A DNA stretch of 64,000 nucleotides, taken from NCBI GenBank assembly GCA_027592925.1, contig JAQCJO010000003.1, positions 1 to 64,000 of the forward strand. Direction: 5' to 3'. The position numbers were made by a program, and so were the translations under genes. The notes beneath the pieces were generated by a model. That model searched no databases. It was not told the DNA's origin and saw only the letters and a program-made list of their open reading frames with translations. The DNA comes from Actinomycetota bacterium. Its GTDB lineage: Bacteria; Actinomycetota; Acidimicrobiia; Acidimicrobiales; Ilumatobacteraceae. Below, piece after piece: positions 8,322 to 16,813 of the stretch (positions are counted from its first letter, which is position 1; each line of letters starts with the position of its first letter).

Positions 8322-9614
8322 ATGCCAAAGCCCGGAATGCACTCAGGAATAACCACAGACGACGCAATGAACTTGGCCATGTCGGCCAAAGCGGTTCCGT
8401 TATTTGAAGCCGTCAAAACATTTATTCAAAATGAGATCGATCCGATCACTGCAGAGTATTTTCGGCTTGGCGAGGGACGGCCCGACCGCTGGCAATATGG
8501 CAAGGGTCAACTTGAGTTACTCAATTCGGTGAAAGCAAAAGCCAAGAAGGCTGGTTTATGGAACTTCTTTTTGCCAAACGCCGAGACTGGTGAAGGTTTG
8601 TCAAACCTTGACTATGCCTACATTGCAAATGAGTTAGGCAAGAACCCACTTGCATCAGAGTGTTTGAATTGCAGTGCTCCTGACACTGGCAACATGGAAG
8701 TGCTGGAGCGAGTTGGCACCCCAGAGCAAAAGAAGCGTTGGCTCGAGCCGCTGCTTGCTGGCGAAATTCGTTCTGCATATGCGATGACCGAACCAGACGT
8801 GGCGTCATCGGATGCAAAGAATCTTGAGTGTCGTGCGGTGAAGGATGGCGACGAATGGCTCATCAACGGTGAGAAGTTTTATATCTCTGGCGCGGGTGAC
8901 CCACGCTGCAAGATATTGATTTGCATGCTGCGAACAAGCCAAGATGGACCGCCACACGGCAGGCATTCACAAATACTCGTGCCGATGAACACCCCAGGAG
9001 TTGAAATCCTTGGGCATATGGAAGTATTTGGCGAAGACGATGCGCCTCACGGCCACATGCACTTACGTTTCACCGACGTACGTGTGCCAGCAAGCAACAT
9101 GTTGCTGGGTGAAGGTCGTGGTTTTGAGATCAGCCAAGTTCGTTTAGGACCAGGACGTATTCATCACTGCATGCGCTCGATTGGTGCAGCAGAGCGTGCG
9201 CTCGAACTTATGGTGCAGCGTGGGCTGAGCCGTGAAGCTTTTGGCAAGCCAATTGCACGACTTGGAAAAAATACGGAAGTGATTGCTAAGGCACGCATTG
9301 AGATTGAAGCGATGCGCTTGATGGTGCTGCGTGCAGCAAAAGCCATGGACACACTCGGCAATGCCGAGGCACGCATTTGGGTGAGCGCAGTAAAAGCAAT
9401 GGTTCCCGAGCGCGTATGCAAGATCATTGATGAAGCAATTCAAGTTTTTGGTGGGGCAGGCGTCTCACAATGGACTCCACTTGCACGCATGTATGCAGGT
9501 CAGCGCACATTGCGACTTGCCGATGGCCCTGACGAAGTGCACTGGCACGTTGTTGGCCGAGCAGAAATTGCTCGCTACGAAGGTGAAGTGAGCCCGCCGA
9601 TGAAGGGCGAATAA
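8322..9614 (+). CDS. Acyl-CoA dehydrogenase (ACAD10/11-like)
   Basis: 430 residues. Family blocks include AYAMTEPDVASSDAKN, the flavin-contact stretch WLINGEKFYISGAGDP, GEGRGFEISQVRLGPGRIHH and a C-terminal QVFGGAGVSQWTPLARMYA followed by RLADGPDEVH. The enzyme takes electrons from an acyl-CoA onto FAD and passes them to ETF in beta-oxidation or a related catabolic route. Length and motifs are those of the ACAD10/11 bacterial branch rather than short-chain FadE. It stands alone, convergent with the aldo/keto reductase (3 bp gap). Confidence 0.9.
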   Translation: MPKPGMHSGITTDDAMNLAMSAKAVPLFEAVKTFIQNEIDPITAEYFRLGEGRPDRWQYGKGQLELLNSVKAKAKKAGLWNFFLPNAETGEGLSNLDYAYIANELGKNPLASECLNCSAPDTGNMEVLERVGTPEQKKRWLEPLLAGEIRSAYAMTEPDVASSDAKNLECRAVKDGDEWLINGEKFYISGAGDPRCKILICMLRTSQDGPPHGRHSQILVPMNTPGVEILGHMEVFGEDDAPHGHMHLRFTDVRVPASNMLLGEGRGFEISQVRLGPGRIHHCMRSIGAAERALELMVQRGLSREAFGKPIARLGKNTEVIAKARIEIEAMRLMVLRAAKAMDTLGNAEARIWVSAVKAMVPERVCKIIDEAIQVFGGAGVSQWTPLARMYAGQRTLRLADGPDEVHWHVVGRAEIARYEGEVSPPMKGE

Positions 9615-9617
9615 AAC

Positions 9618-10616
9618 TTAAAAGCGGGTTTTTGGTGACACGGTCAACCGTGGATCGCTGACGATAATTCCTTCGAGTGCCTTGTCGATTGCCGTCAAGA
9701 TTGCTGGCTCAAGCACAATGTTTGCGGCTTTCACGTTGTCGTCGAGTTGATCTGGGCGAGTGGCGCCAACAATTGCTGATGCAATATTTTTGTTTTGCAA
9801 TACCCACGCGATTGCCATCTGCGCCATCGTGATGCCAGCCTCTGCCGCAATTGGTTTGAGCTCTTGTACTTTTGTCAGCGTGTCATCAGTGAGCCAGCGC
9901 GAGATGAAGTTTTTGCCGCTCAACTCGTCGGTTGCTCGTGATCCTTCTGGCGGTGGTTGACCAGGGAGGTACTTGCCCGTGAGCACACCTTGAGCCATTG
10001 GTGACCATACGATCTGTGAAAGTCCTTCGCGCTCACTTGCTGGCACAACCTCTTGGTCAATTACGCGCCACAGCATCGAGTACTGAGGTTGGTTAGAAAT
10101 GAACGGCACGTGTAGTTCGCGCGCAAGTTCTGCACCACGGGTGATCTGATCGGCATCCCACTCGGATACACCTATATACAGGGCTTTTCCTTGACGCACG
10201 ATGTCGGCAAATGCAAGCATCGTTTCTTCAAGCGGTGTTTCCACGTCGTAGCGATGGGCTTGATACAAATCGACATGATCCATATTGAGACGCTTGAGTG
10301 AAGCATCGATCGAGTGCATGATGTGTTTGCGCGATAGGCCACGATCGTTAACACCACCCCCAGTTGGGAAATAGACCTTGGTAAATACTTCGATGCTTTC
10401 GCGTGACACACCAGCAAGTGCACGACCAAGCACGGCTTCGGCGCGAGTGCCCGCGTAAACATCTGCTGTGTCAAACGTGGTGATGCCGAGTTCGAGTGCG
10501 CGCTTGACGCATGCGTTAGCAGCATCTTCTTCTACTTGGCTGCCATGCGTGATCCAGTTGCCATAACTAATTGCTGAGACTTTGAAGCCACTTCGGCCGA
10601 GGTATCTAAATTCCAT
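9618..10616 (-). CDS. Aldo/keto reductase (potassium-channel-beta-like)
   Basis: 332 residues from ATG 10616 (MEFRYLGRSGFKVSAISYGN). The catalytic tetrad is visible: Asp and Tyr in FDTADVYAGTRAE, Lys in EVFTKVYFP, His in DLYQAHRYD. NADPH-binding C-terminal residues lie in AIVGATRPDQLDDNVKA. It reduces aldehydes or ketones with NADPH; the substrate is unknown. It lies 9 bp behind the MFS gene on the same strand and is probably expressed with it. Confidence 0.88.
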   Translation of the reverse strand: MEFRYLGRSGFKVSAISYGNWITHGSQVEEDAANACVKRALELGITTFDTADVYAGTRAEAVLGRALAGVSRESIEVFTKVYFPTGGGVNDRGLSRKHIMHSIDASLKRLNMDHVDLYQAHRYDVETPLEETMLAFADIVRQGKALYIGVSEWDADQITRGAELARELHVPFISNQPQYSMLWRVIDQEVVPASEREGLSQIVWSPMAQGVLTGKYLPGQPPPEGSRATDELSGKNFISRWLTDDTLTKVQELKPIAAEAGITMAQMAIAWVLQNKNIASAIVGATRPDQLDDNVKAANIVLEPAILTAIDKALEGIIVSDPRLTVSPKTRF

Positions 10617-10625
10617 TCCGTAAAT

Positions 10626-11810
10626 CTACGGTGCGATGGCCACTTCACTCGTACTGGCTGGCCGTCGCAGATACTTTGGTCCAACAAGCACACATCCAAG
10701 GCACACAAGCGTGAACATAGTGATGCCCGTAGCAACAAATGCAGTTTGCCGCCCATAGTGCTCGTACACACTGCCTGCTGTCATGGCAACAATTCCGCCG
10801 GTGAGTGTTTGGATTCCGCCGAGCAAACCAGATGCACCCGCTTGACGCTCTGGCGGAGCAACTTGAGCAACGGCGATGCCGGTACCAGTGACGGTGAGTG
10901 CATCGAGCGCCGACTGAGTGACGCCGATGCCGAGCATCCAATATGGGCTACCAATGAATCCGTACGACGTCATATAAAAAGCGCCAAGCGCGAGACCGAA
11001 CGCACTGACACGAAAGGGACCATATTTTTGTGCGATGGTGCCGCCAACTGTTGCAAACAAAATCCAAGGCATTCCGAAAATTGAGATGCCAGCGTTACCA
11101 ACCCAATTAGGCGCGCCCATGTCGTCCATCATCACTACCCAGAGTGGATCAAACACGCCGATCATCACGTATAACGCAACGCCAATGAGTATTGCGCCAG
11201 TGAGTGGTCTGATGCGCAACAAGTCGATAGCAAAGCGTTCGGTGGTGCGATCTTCGGCAGGAGTTTCTTCAATCTCTTCACGTGCGATCAACGCAACCAT
11301 CACGATAAGGATTGCTGCGATGATCAGGAAAGGCGCTGCTAAACCAAATGTGCCAACAGTGAGGGCAGAAATGATTGGTCCAAGTGCAAAGCCACCAACT
11401 TCAAAGGCGACGCCGCGACCCAAGTTGGTTCCCATGTTTTCCCGGTCACTGACAATCACGATGCGCTTGATTGCAGGGATTGCGATGCCGGCTCCGATGC
11501 CCATCAACACACGGCCACAAATAAAGCCGGTCATTGATGAGCCGTATGCCATCACGACAGCACCCACCACATTGGCCGCAACCCCCCACGTCATTAAGCG
11601 ACGCGCGTGACCCTTGTCGGCATAAGGAGCAATAGTCAACTGCGCTACAAAAGAAGTAAAGAATCCGGCAGCGACGATGATGCCAAGGCCTGTTTCCTGA
11701 ATGCCAAATTGATCGCGCCAGTCGTCGAGCATCGTGAACATGACGCCGTATCCAGCGGCAAGAAAACCCATTGCAATCTGCAAAATATTGATCAATCGCT
11801 TATGGGCCAC
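10626..11810 (-). CDS. MFS transporter
   Basis: 394 residues with about 12 hydrophobic segments. The loop after TM2 reads APYADKGHARRLM and TM4 is GRVLMGIGAGIAIPAIKRI, both common MFS features. TM11-12 give GIAVAQVAPPERQAGASGLL. No substrate-specific motif is recognised. It is divergent from the 2-oxoglutarate oxygenase gene and upstream of the aldo/keto reductase on the same strand. Confidence 0.85.
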   Translation of the reverse strand: MAHKRLINILQIAMGFLAAGYGVMFTMLDDWRDQFGIQETGLGIIVAAGFFTSFVAQLTIAPYADKGHARRLMTWGVAANVVGAVVMAYGSSMTGFICGRVLMGIGAGIAIPAIKRIVIVSDRENMGTNLGRGVAFEVGGFALGPIISALTVGTFGLAAPFLIIAAILIVMVALIAREEIEETPAEDRTTERFAIDLLRIRPLTGAILIGVALYVMIGVFDPLWVVMMDDMGAPNWVGNAGISIFGMPWILFATVGGTIAQKYGPFRVSAFGLALGAFYMTSYGFIGSPYWMLGIGVTQSALDALTVTGTGIAVAQVAPPERQAGASGLLGGIQTLTGGIVAMTAGSVYEHYGRQTAFVATGITMFTLVCLGCVLVGPKYLRRPASTSEVAIAP

Positions 11811-11853
11811 CGAGCCACACTAGACCAATAGTGATTGTCCGTAGGATGTTGAT

Positions 11854-12708
11854 ATGGATGTCGCAGTTGTCGATTATCAATCACCGGATGCACCGAAACG
11901 TTTTACCGAGTCGTTGCGCAACACCGGTTTTGCAGTGCTCACCAATCATCCAGTGCAGTACGACATGGTGCAACGATTGCAAAACGAGTGGCTCAATTTT
12001 TTTCGCACAGGCAACAAGTGGGATTACTTGCCAGGCGAAGGTGGACAAGACGGATACCGACCTCTCGAAGAAGCCGAACAAGCAGTTGGTGCTGCACTCC
12101 CCGATATCAAAGAGTATTTTCACTGGTATCCATGGGGTCGTCAGCCAACTGTTGAGTCTGCAAGTGCGGCCGCCATGTATCAAGCTGGCTGGTCGCTTGC
12201 TGCAGAGTTGTTGACATGGGTGGAAGCAAATACACCAAGCAGCATTTCCAAATCTTTTTCGATGCCACTTTCCGAAATGATCGTTGGTACGAAGCGAACT
12301 CTTTTACGAATTTTGCATTATCCACCACTGAAGGGAAACGAGCCAGTTGGCTCGGTGCGTGCGGCAGCCCACGAAGACATCAACATGATCACTGTGTTGC
12401 CGGCGGCCAACGAGCCTGGTTTGCAAGTGCGCGACCTAGATGGCAAGTGGCACGACGTGCCGTGTGACCCGGGCAGTGTGGCGATCAATGCTGGCGACAT
12501 GCTCAAATATGTGACCGGCGGTTATTACCCGAGCACAACTCATCAAGTGATTAATCCGGTTGGTGAATCAGCAACGAGATCGCGTGTTTCGACACCATTG
12601 TTTTTGCACCCAGCGGACGACGTGTTGATTGCCGAAAACAAAACAGCATTTGATTTTTTGCGCGATCGCATTAAAGAAATTGCGGGCGTTGAGCTGACAA
12701 AGGATTAA
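11854..12708 (+). CDS. 2-oxoglutarate/Fe(II) oxygenase (isopenicillin N synthase family)
   Basis: 284 residues. The iron facial triad is His and Asp in AAHEDINMITVL and His in STTHQVINP; the 2-oxoglutarate-binding Arg-x-Ser is in RSRVSTPLF. The N-terminal DIOX_N-like part contains RNTGFAVLTNHPV. Such enzymes hydroxylate, desaturate or cyclise small molecules using O2 and 2-oxoglutarate. Four bases separate it from the aldehyde dehydrogenase gene, so the two likely act in one oxidative pathway; the substrate is not inferable. Confidence 0.88.
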   Translation: MDVAVVDYQSPDAPKRFTESLRNTGFAVLTNHPVQYDMVQRLQNEWLNFFRTGNKWDYLPGEGGQDGYRPLEEAEQAVGAALPDIKEYFHWYPWGRQPTVESASAAAMYQAGWSLAAELLTWVEANTPSSISKSFSMPLSEMIVGTKRTLLRILHYPPLKGNEPVGSVRAAAHEDINMITVLPAANEPGLQVRDLDGKWHDVPCDPGSVAINAGDMLKYVTGGYYPSTTHQVINPVGESATRSRVSTPLFLHPADDVLIAENKTAFDFLRDRIKEIAGVELTKD

Positions 12709-12712
12709 CTAT

Positions 12713-14143
12713 ATGCAAGATGTAAAGACGCAGTCATTCATTAATGGCGAGTGGGTGGGTTCTGCAAACCAGATTGATGTGCTCAACCCAGCAACCGGCA
12801 AGTCGCTTGCAAGTGTTGCCAATGCATCAATAGCCGATTGTTTGCTCGCAGTAGACGCTGCCGATGCAGCATTTGTTTCGTGGCGTGCAACTGCACCGCG
12901 CGTGCGTGCGGAAATCTTGCGCAAAGCATTCGAGATCATGATTGCTGAACAAGAACAACTGGCACGTTTGATCACGCTCGAGATGGGCAAAATACTTGCT
13001 GACTCGCGAGCAGAAGTGGCTTATGCTGCAGAGTTTTTTAGGTGGTTTAGCGAAGAAGCAGTGCGCATCGACGGCGATTACCGACGCGCGCCAGGTGGCG
13101 CCAATTGGCTGATGGTCTCTAGGCAACCAGTTGGTGTGGCACTGCTTGCAACACCATGGAATTTTCCGGCCGCAATGGCGACGCGCAAGATTGGGCCAGC
13201 GCTTGCGGCAGGTTGCACAGTGGTGCTGAAGCCAGCGCAAGACACGCCGCTCACCGCACTTGCAATCGCCGATGTGTTGCAGCGTGCAGGTGTGCCAGCT
13301 GGTGTAGTCAATGTTGTTGTTACAAACCCATCGGGCCCAGCTGTTGCAGCGATGATGGATTCTGGCAAGGTGCGCAAACTGAGTTTTACGGGTTCAACAA
13401 AAGTTGGTTCGATTTTGCTTGCACAAGCAGCACCACGAATAATCAACTGCAGCATGGAATTGGGTGGCAATGCGCCGTTTCTTGTGTTTGGTGATGCCAA
13501 TGTTGATGCAGCCGTTGATGGAGCGATGCTCGCAAAGATGCGCAATGGCGGTGCGGCATGCACTGCGGCAAATCGTTTCTACGTGCATGACTCAGTGCTC
13601 GCAGAATTTACCGACAAGTTGACTGCGCGCATGTCGGCACTTGTGTTGGGCGATGGACTTGATGCCTCAACCACACTGGGCCCGCTCGTGTCTCGCGCCG
13701 AACAAGAATCAGTGGCAAAAATGGTGGATGGCGCAGTGAGCAGGGGAGCAAAAGTGTTGTGTGGTGGCAAGTCGGTGACGACGCCAGCATTTGGATACCA
13801 GGCCACAGTGTTGGCCAATGTTTCACCGGATGACGAAATTTTGAAAGACGAAATTTTTGGACCAGTTGCGCCGATAGTTGCATGCAGCGATGACGCCGAG
13901 ATGGTGCTACTTGCCAACGATGTTGAATACGGACTAGTGAGCTATGTATTTACCCGCGATGCCGCAAAAGGTATGCGCGTTGCCGAGTCGTTGGAGGCTG
14001 GAATGATCGGCTTCAATCGAGGAATTGTTTCGGATCCTGCTGCACCATTTGGTGGAGTCAAGGCATCGGGTATTGGTCGCGAAGGCGGCCACGACGGGTT
14101 ACTCGCGTTCTTGGAAACCAAGTACGTCGCTGGCAACTGGTAG
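12713..14143 (+). CDS. Aldehyde dehydrogenase (succinate-semialdehyde dehydrogenase-like)
   Basis: 476 residues. Motifs: TPWNFPAAMATRKIGPALAA, the general base Glu in MELGGNAPFLVF, the nucleophile Cys in NGGAACTAANRFYV, and EIFGPVAPI near the C-terminus with PFGGVKASGIGREGG. The pattern fits class GabD/SSADH, which oxidises succinate semialdehyde or a similar aldehyde with NAD(P)+. AAGGAT (12700-12705) is a plausible ribosome site before ATG 12713. Its 3' end overlaps the convergent DoxX gene by 45 bp. Confidence 0.9.
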   Translation: MQDVKTQSFINGEWVGSANQIDVLNPATGKSLASVANASIADCLLAVDAADAAFVSWRATAPRVRAEILRKAFEIMIAEQEQLARLITLEMGKILADSRAEVAYAAEFFRWFSEEAVRIDGDYRRAPGGANWLMVSRQPVGVALLATPWNFPAAMATRKIGPALAAGCTVVLKPAQDTPLTALAIADVLQRAGVPAGVVNVVVTNPSGPAVAAMMDSGKVRKLSFTGSTKVGSILLAQAAPRIINCSMELGGNAPFLVFGDANVDAAVDGAMLAKMRNGGAACTAANRFYVHDSVLAEFTDKLTARMSALVLGDGLDASTTLGPLVSRAEQESVAKMVDGAVSRGAKVLCGGKSVTTPAFGYQATVLANVSPDDEILKDEIFGPVAPIVACSDDAEMVLLANDVEYGLVSYVFTRDAAKGMRVAESLEAGMIGFNRGIVSDPAAPFGGVKASGIGREGGHDGLLAFLETKYVAGNW

Positions 14144-14521
14144 AGCATTTGCTCGGGCAATCGAGAGCGCCCACCAAAACATCCCGAACTGCAACGGCAA
14201 TCGACCATACGCAACAAGTTGGTCACTGAGTGCGTGATCGCGCCAATCCCACGCCATATAAAGGTTGGCTGGGTAGACCGCAACAAATATTGCGAATGCT
14301 GCAAATGCTGCGCGACGACGAGTTGCACTCATGAGCAGACCTAGACCGGTACATATTTCGCCAATGCCACTGATGTAGGTCCAAAATCGTTCGCTCGGTG
14401 GCAACCATGGTGGAACGATGTTGTCAAAAAAGGTTGGATTGGCAAAGTGCATTACCCCTGCCGTCAATAAGAATGCGGCCATGATTCGGGCGCTGGTTGC
14501 AGCAGGTTGTTGTTTAGTCAC
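14099..14521 (-). CDS. DoxX family membrane protein
   Basis: 140 residues with four hydrophobic segments (RIMAAFLLTAGVMHF; YISGIGEICTGLGLLM; AAFAAFAIFVAVYPANLYMA; LQFGMFWWALSIA). FxNPxFFDxIVPPWLP and the GxxEIxxGLGLL segment are typical of DoxX-like quinol/redox membrane proteins. The exact function is unknown. The 3' 45 bases are shared in antisense with the aldehyde dehydrogenase gene. Confidence 0.8.
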   Translation of the reverse strand: MTKQQPAATSARIMAAFLLTAGVMHFANPTFFDNIVPPWLPPSERFWTYISGIGEICTGLGLLMSATRRRAAFAAFAIFVAVYPANLYMAWDWRDHALSDQLVAYGRLPLQFGMFWWALSIARANALPVASDVLGFQERE

Positions 14522-14576
14522 GCATTCAGTGTGACATGGCTAGGTATTCCACGATGGACTGCTGGCATCTGTGACA

Positions 14577-15122
14577 ATGGAATTAGTGAGTGATCAAATT
14601 GACATCAAAACCAACTGGCTCGACCCAAATGCCCTAGATCAGGTGCGTGGGCAGGTGCCGCTTGTATACGTAGATGCCGTGCCCGTGCGCGTTGACGAAA
14701 TGGGCCAAGTTACATCTGTCGGCATGTTGTTGCGCCAGGCACCCGACGGCAGCATCAGTCGCACGGTGGTATCGGGACGGGTGTTGTTGGGCGAACGAAT
14801 TCGTGAGGCGTTATTGCGACATCTCGAAAAAGACCTCGGGCCGCTTGCGCTTCCGCAAATTCCCCCAGAGCCAGCACCATTTACTGTCGTCGAATACTTT
14901 CCAGACCCGACCATCAGCGGTTTTCACGACCCACGCCATCATGCAGTGAGCCTCGCGTTTGTTGTGCCGGTGTCGGGCGATTGCCAACCGAGTCAGCAAG
15001 CCCTCGATCTCGGATGGTTCTCACCTGAACAAGCAGTGAGTGAACAAATGCGTAAGGAAATGACGAGCGGGCACGACCGCTTAATCAGGCTTGCATTGGC
15101 CTCAGTCGGTCAACTGCCCTAA
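14577..15122 (+). CDS. NUDIX-like protein, DUF4916 family
   Basis: About 181 residues from ATG 14577 (GTG 14571 would add two). PLVYVDAVPVRVDEMGQVTS opens a NUDIX-type beta sheet, RVLLGERIREALLRHLEKDLG sits where the Nudix helix belongs, and HHAVSLAFVVPVSGDC follows. The canonical Nudix box GX5EX7REUXEEXGU is only partly kept, as in the actinobacterial DUF4916 group, so hydrolase activity is uncertain. Confidence 0.72.
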   Translation: MELVSDQIDIKTNWLDPNALDQVRGQVPLVYVDAVPVRVDEMGQVTSVGMLLRQAPDGSISRTVVSGRVLLGERIREALLRHLEKDLGPLALPQIPPEPAPFTVVEYFPDPTISGFHDPRHHAVSLAFVVPVSGDCQPSQQALDLGWFSPEQAVSEQMRKEMTSGHDRLIRLALASVGQLP

Positions 15123-15125
15123 GGG

Positions 15126-15470
15126 CTACAAAGCCTTGTAGCGATTGGATTTTCTGCGCTTTACTACGACGCGCGGACCGGTCTGGGCATCGTGTCGACG
15201 CAGGTGTGGTGGGGGTGAAACGACCGTTGTGTTGGCATCGACAACAAGCGTGATGCCGCTGTCATCGATATTTCCTGGTTCGCTAGCGGCCTCAATGACA
15301 ACCGCGGCCTCTTCTTTTGGTTTTCGGCCGAGCAGTTTGTCAAATACCAGCATGCCGCCTGCCAACATTGCACCGACTGTGCCGTATCGCTGAGCCGCAC
15401 GTCGAACCATGGCGTTATCTTGGTTGGTAACAAACTCATCGTCGCCAGGTTTCTCATTCACGTCTTTCAA
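15126..15470 (-). CDS. Small predicted membrane-anchored protein, unknown
   Basis: 114 residues, no family recognised. It has an acidic N-terminus, one hydrophobic segment at about residues 30-46 (GTVGAMLAGGMLVFDKLLG), an acidic/hydrophobic middle and a basic tail (VVVKRRKSNRYKAL). The stop lies 3 bp from the stop of the convergent DUF4916 gene. It is divergent from the Nei-like gene. Coding is supported by the fit between neighbours and the clear charge pattern. Confidence 0.6.
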   Translation of the reverse strand: MKDVNEKPGDDEFVTNQDNAMVRRAAQRYGTVGAMLAGGMLVFDKLLGRKPKEEAAVVIEAASEPGNIDDSGITLVVDANTTVVSPPPHLRRHDAQTGPRVVVKRRKSNRYKAL

Positions 15471-15520
15471 ACTAACGGTATATCCCTCACACTGGTAGGC
15501 AGTGTGAATAATCTTTACTT

Positions 15521-16402
15521 GTGCTCATCGGCAACAAGGTCCAACACGACGCAGCAGCATTACGCACTGCGTTATTGGGCAAGAAGATGGTCCGATTTGA
15601 AGCACCACAGATGGACAGCATTGTGCCTCAGGTGGGTCACACGATAGAAGAAGTTCGCAATCTTGATAAGAGCATTGAGATTATTTGGGACAACGGCATC
15701 GTGCTCAATACCCGAATGAAGATGACGAGTTCATGGGACGTGTATCGCAAAGGTGACACGTGGCGAAAGAATGCAAAGCACGCAGATGTTTTGATTGATG
15801 TGCAAGATTGGGTTGCGGTGTGCTTTGATACGCCAGAGATCGACGTGTATCACGACTTTGATCCTCGGCGTCACCCGATACTTGGCAAACTTGGACCAGA
15901 CCTCGCACATCTTGATGCCGACATCGAAGAAGCTGTTGATCGAATGATGGAGTACGAAGAGCGCGATGAGACAGTTGCCGACGTGCTACTTGATCAACGA
16001 GTTGTTCGCGGAGTGAGCAATGTATTTCGTTGTGAGATTTTGTGGGCGTGCGAGTTGCACCCATATGCCAATATCGGAACTCTCAAGCGTGCCGAGTGCC
16101 GAGAATTGCTCACGCTTGCTCATGAGATGTTGCAAAATGCCGATGTGTCGTCGGACAATTTGGCAATTTATGGCCGACAGGGCAAATCATGTGTACGTTG
16201 CGCCGATCTGGTGAAGGTCAATCATCACGGCGAAGCAAACCGGGTGTTGTATTGGTGTGCAGGTTGTCAAACTGCTCACGAGCCGCTCGTGCGACCAAAC
16301 TTTACGCCGTTATATATTGAGCGCGATGCAAGTATGGGTGACAGTCACCCTGCTGCGAAGCAATTTATGAACGAAATTATTTCGCTCCGCGATGCTGGCT
16401 AG
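15521..16402 (+). CDS. Fpg/Nei-family DNA glycosylase-like protein lacking the catalytic Pro-Glu
   Basis: 293 residues from GTG 15521. The H2TH region (ADVLLDQRVVRGVSNVFRCE) and the C-terminal zinc finger (CVRC...WCAGC, Cys4) are intact, and the middle follows mycobacterial Nei2-type proteins. The N-terminus reads MLIGNKVQHDAAALR where the family has MPEGDTVHRTAAALR, aligned without gaps. Pro2, whose free amine is the nucleophile, is Leu; Glu3 is Ile. No other in-frame start supplies MPE. It probably binds DNA but should not act as a normal bifunctional glycosylase/AP lyase. Confidence 0.82.
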   Translation: MLIGNKVQHDAAALRTALLGKKMVRFEAPQMDSIVPQVGHTIEEVRNLDKSIEIIWDNGIVLNTRMKMTSSWDVYRKGDTWRKNAKHADVLIDVQDWVAVCFDTPEIDVYHDFDPRRHPILGKLGPDLAHLDADIEEAVDRMMEYEERDETVADVLLDQRVVRGVSNVFRCEILWACELHPYANIGTLKRAECRELLTLAHEMLQNADVSSDNLAIYGRQGKSCVRCADLVKVNHHGEANRVLYWCAGCQTAHEPLVRPNFTPLYIERDASMGDSHPAAKQFMNEIISLRDAG

Positions 16403-16418
16403 TAAGCAAAACTAAAAA

Positions 16419-16811
16419 CTAAGCCCGACCCATAATTCTGTCGACATCAATGATCACGGCGACTCGATTGTCGCGCTCTTTTGGATCTTGATATCGCTGC
16501 GCGTAGCCAGCGACTGCTCGACGCACTTCGTCTGGGTCATTGTCTATCGTTGCAAGACGCACGGTCCCTTCAAGCGTGAGCCAACGTCCGCCGTCGACTT
16601 GTGAAACTGCAGCTCGTCCACCACGCGCTGCGTTCAGTGCTTTTTGTGCAGTTGAAAAAGTGATCACGCGTGCTCGGCATGTTGAGGCGTCGTAACTAAA
16701 ACCGACTGCAACGACATGTGGTGAGCCATCTTGCCGCAGTGTTGTGAGCGTTGCAAGATGACGTTCGGTCAAGAACTGCAACATCTCGGGAGTGATCTCT
16801 GATGGTTTCAT
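16419..16811 (-). CDS. PPOX-class F420-type oxidoreductase (pyridoxamine-phosphate oxidase fold)
   Basis: 130 residues from ATG 16811 (MKPSEITPEMLQFLTERHLA). The split-barrel signature TLTTLRQDGSPHVVAVGFSY, then ARVITFSTAQKALNAARGGRAAVSQVDG and a C-terminal YQDPKERDNRVAVIIDVDRI, match the small actinobacterial PPOX group that uses FMN or F420. It lies 2 bp after the ABC permease stop, so it is the last gene of that operon. The substrate is unknown. Confidence 0.8.
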   Translation of the reverse strand: MKPSEITPEMLQFLTERHLATLTTLRQDGSPHVVAVGFSYDASTCRARVITFSTAQKALNAARGGRAAVSQVDGGRWLTLEGTVRLATIDNDPDEVRRAVAGYAQRYQDPKERDNRVAVIIDVDRIMGRA

Positions 16812-16813
16812 AA

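Noticed and set aside
11035-11610. 191-codon plus-strand open frame rich in Ile, Ala, Thr and Pro
   Set aside because: Antisense to the MFS gene and with the low-complexity composition expected of the mirror frame of a membrane protein.
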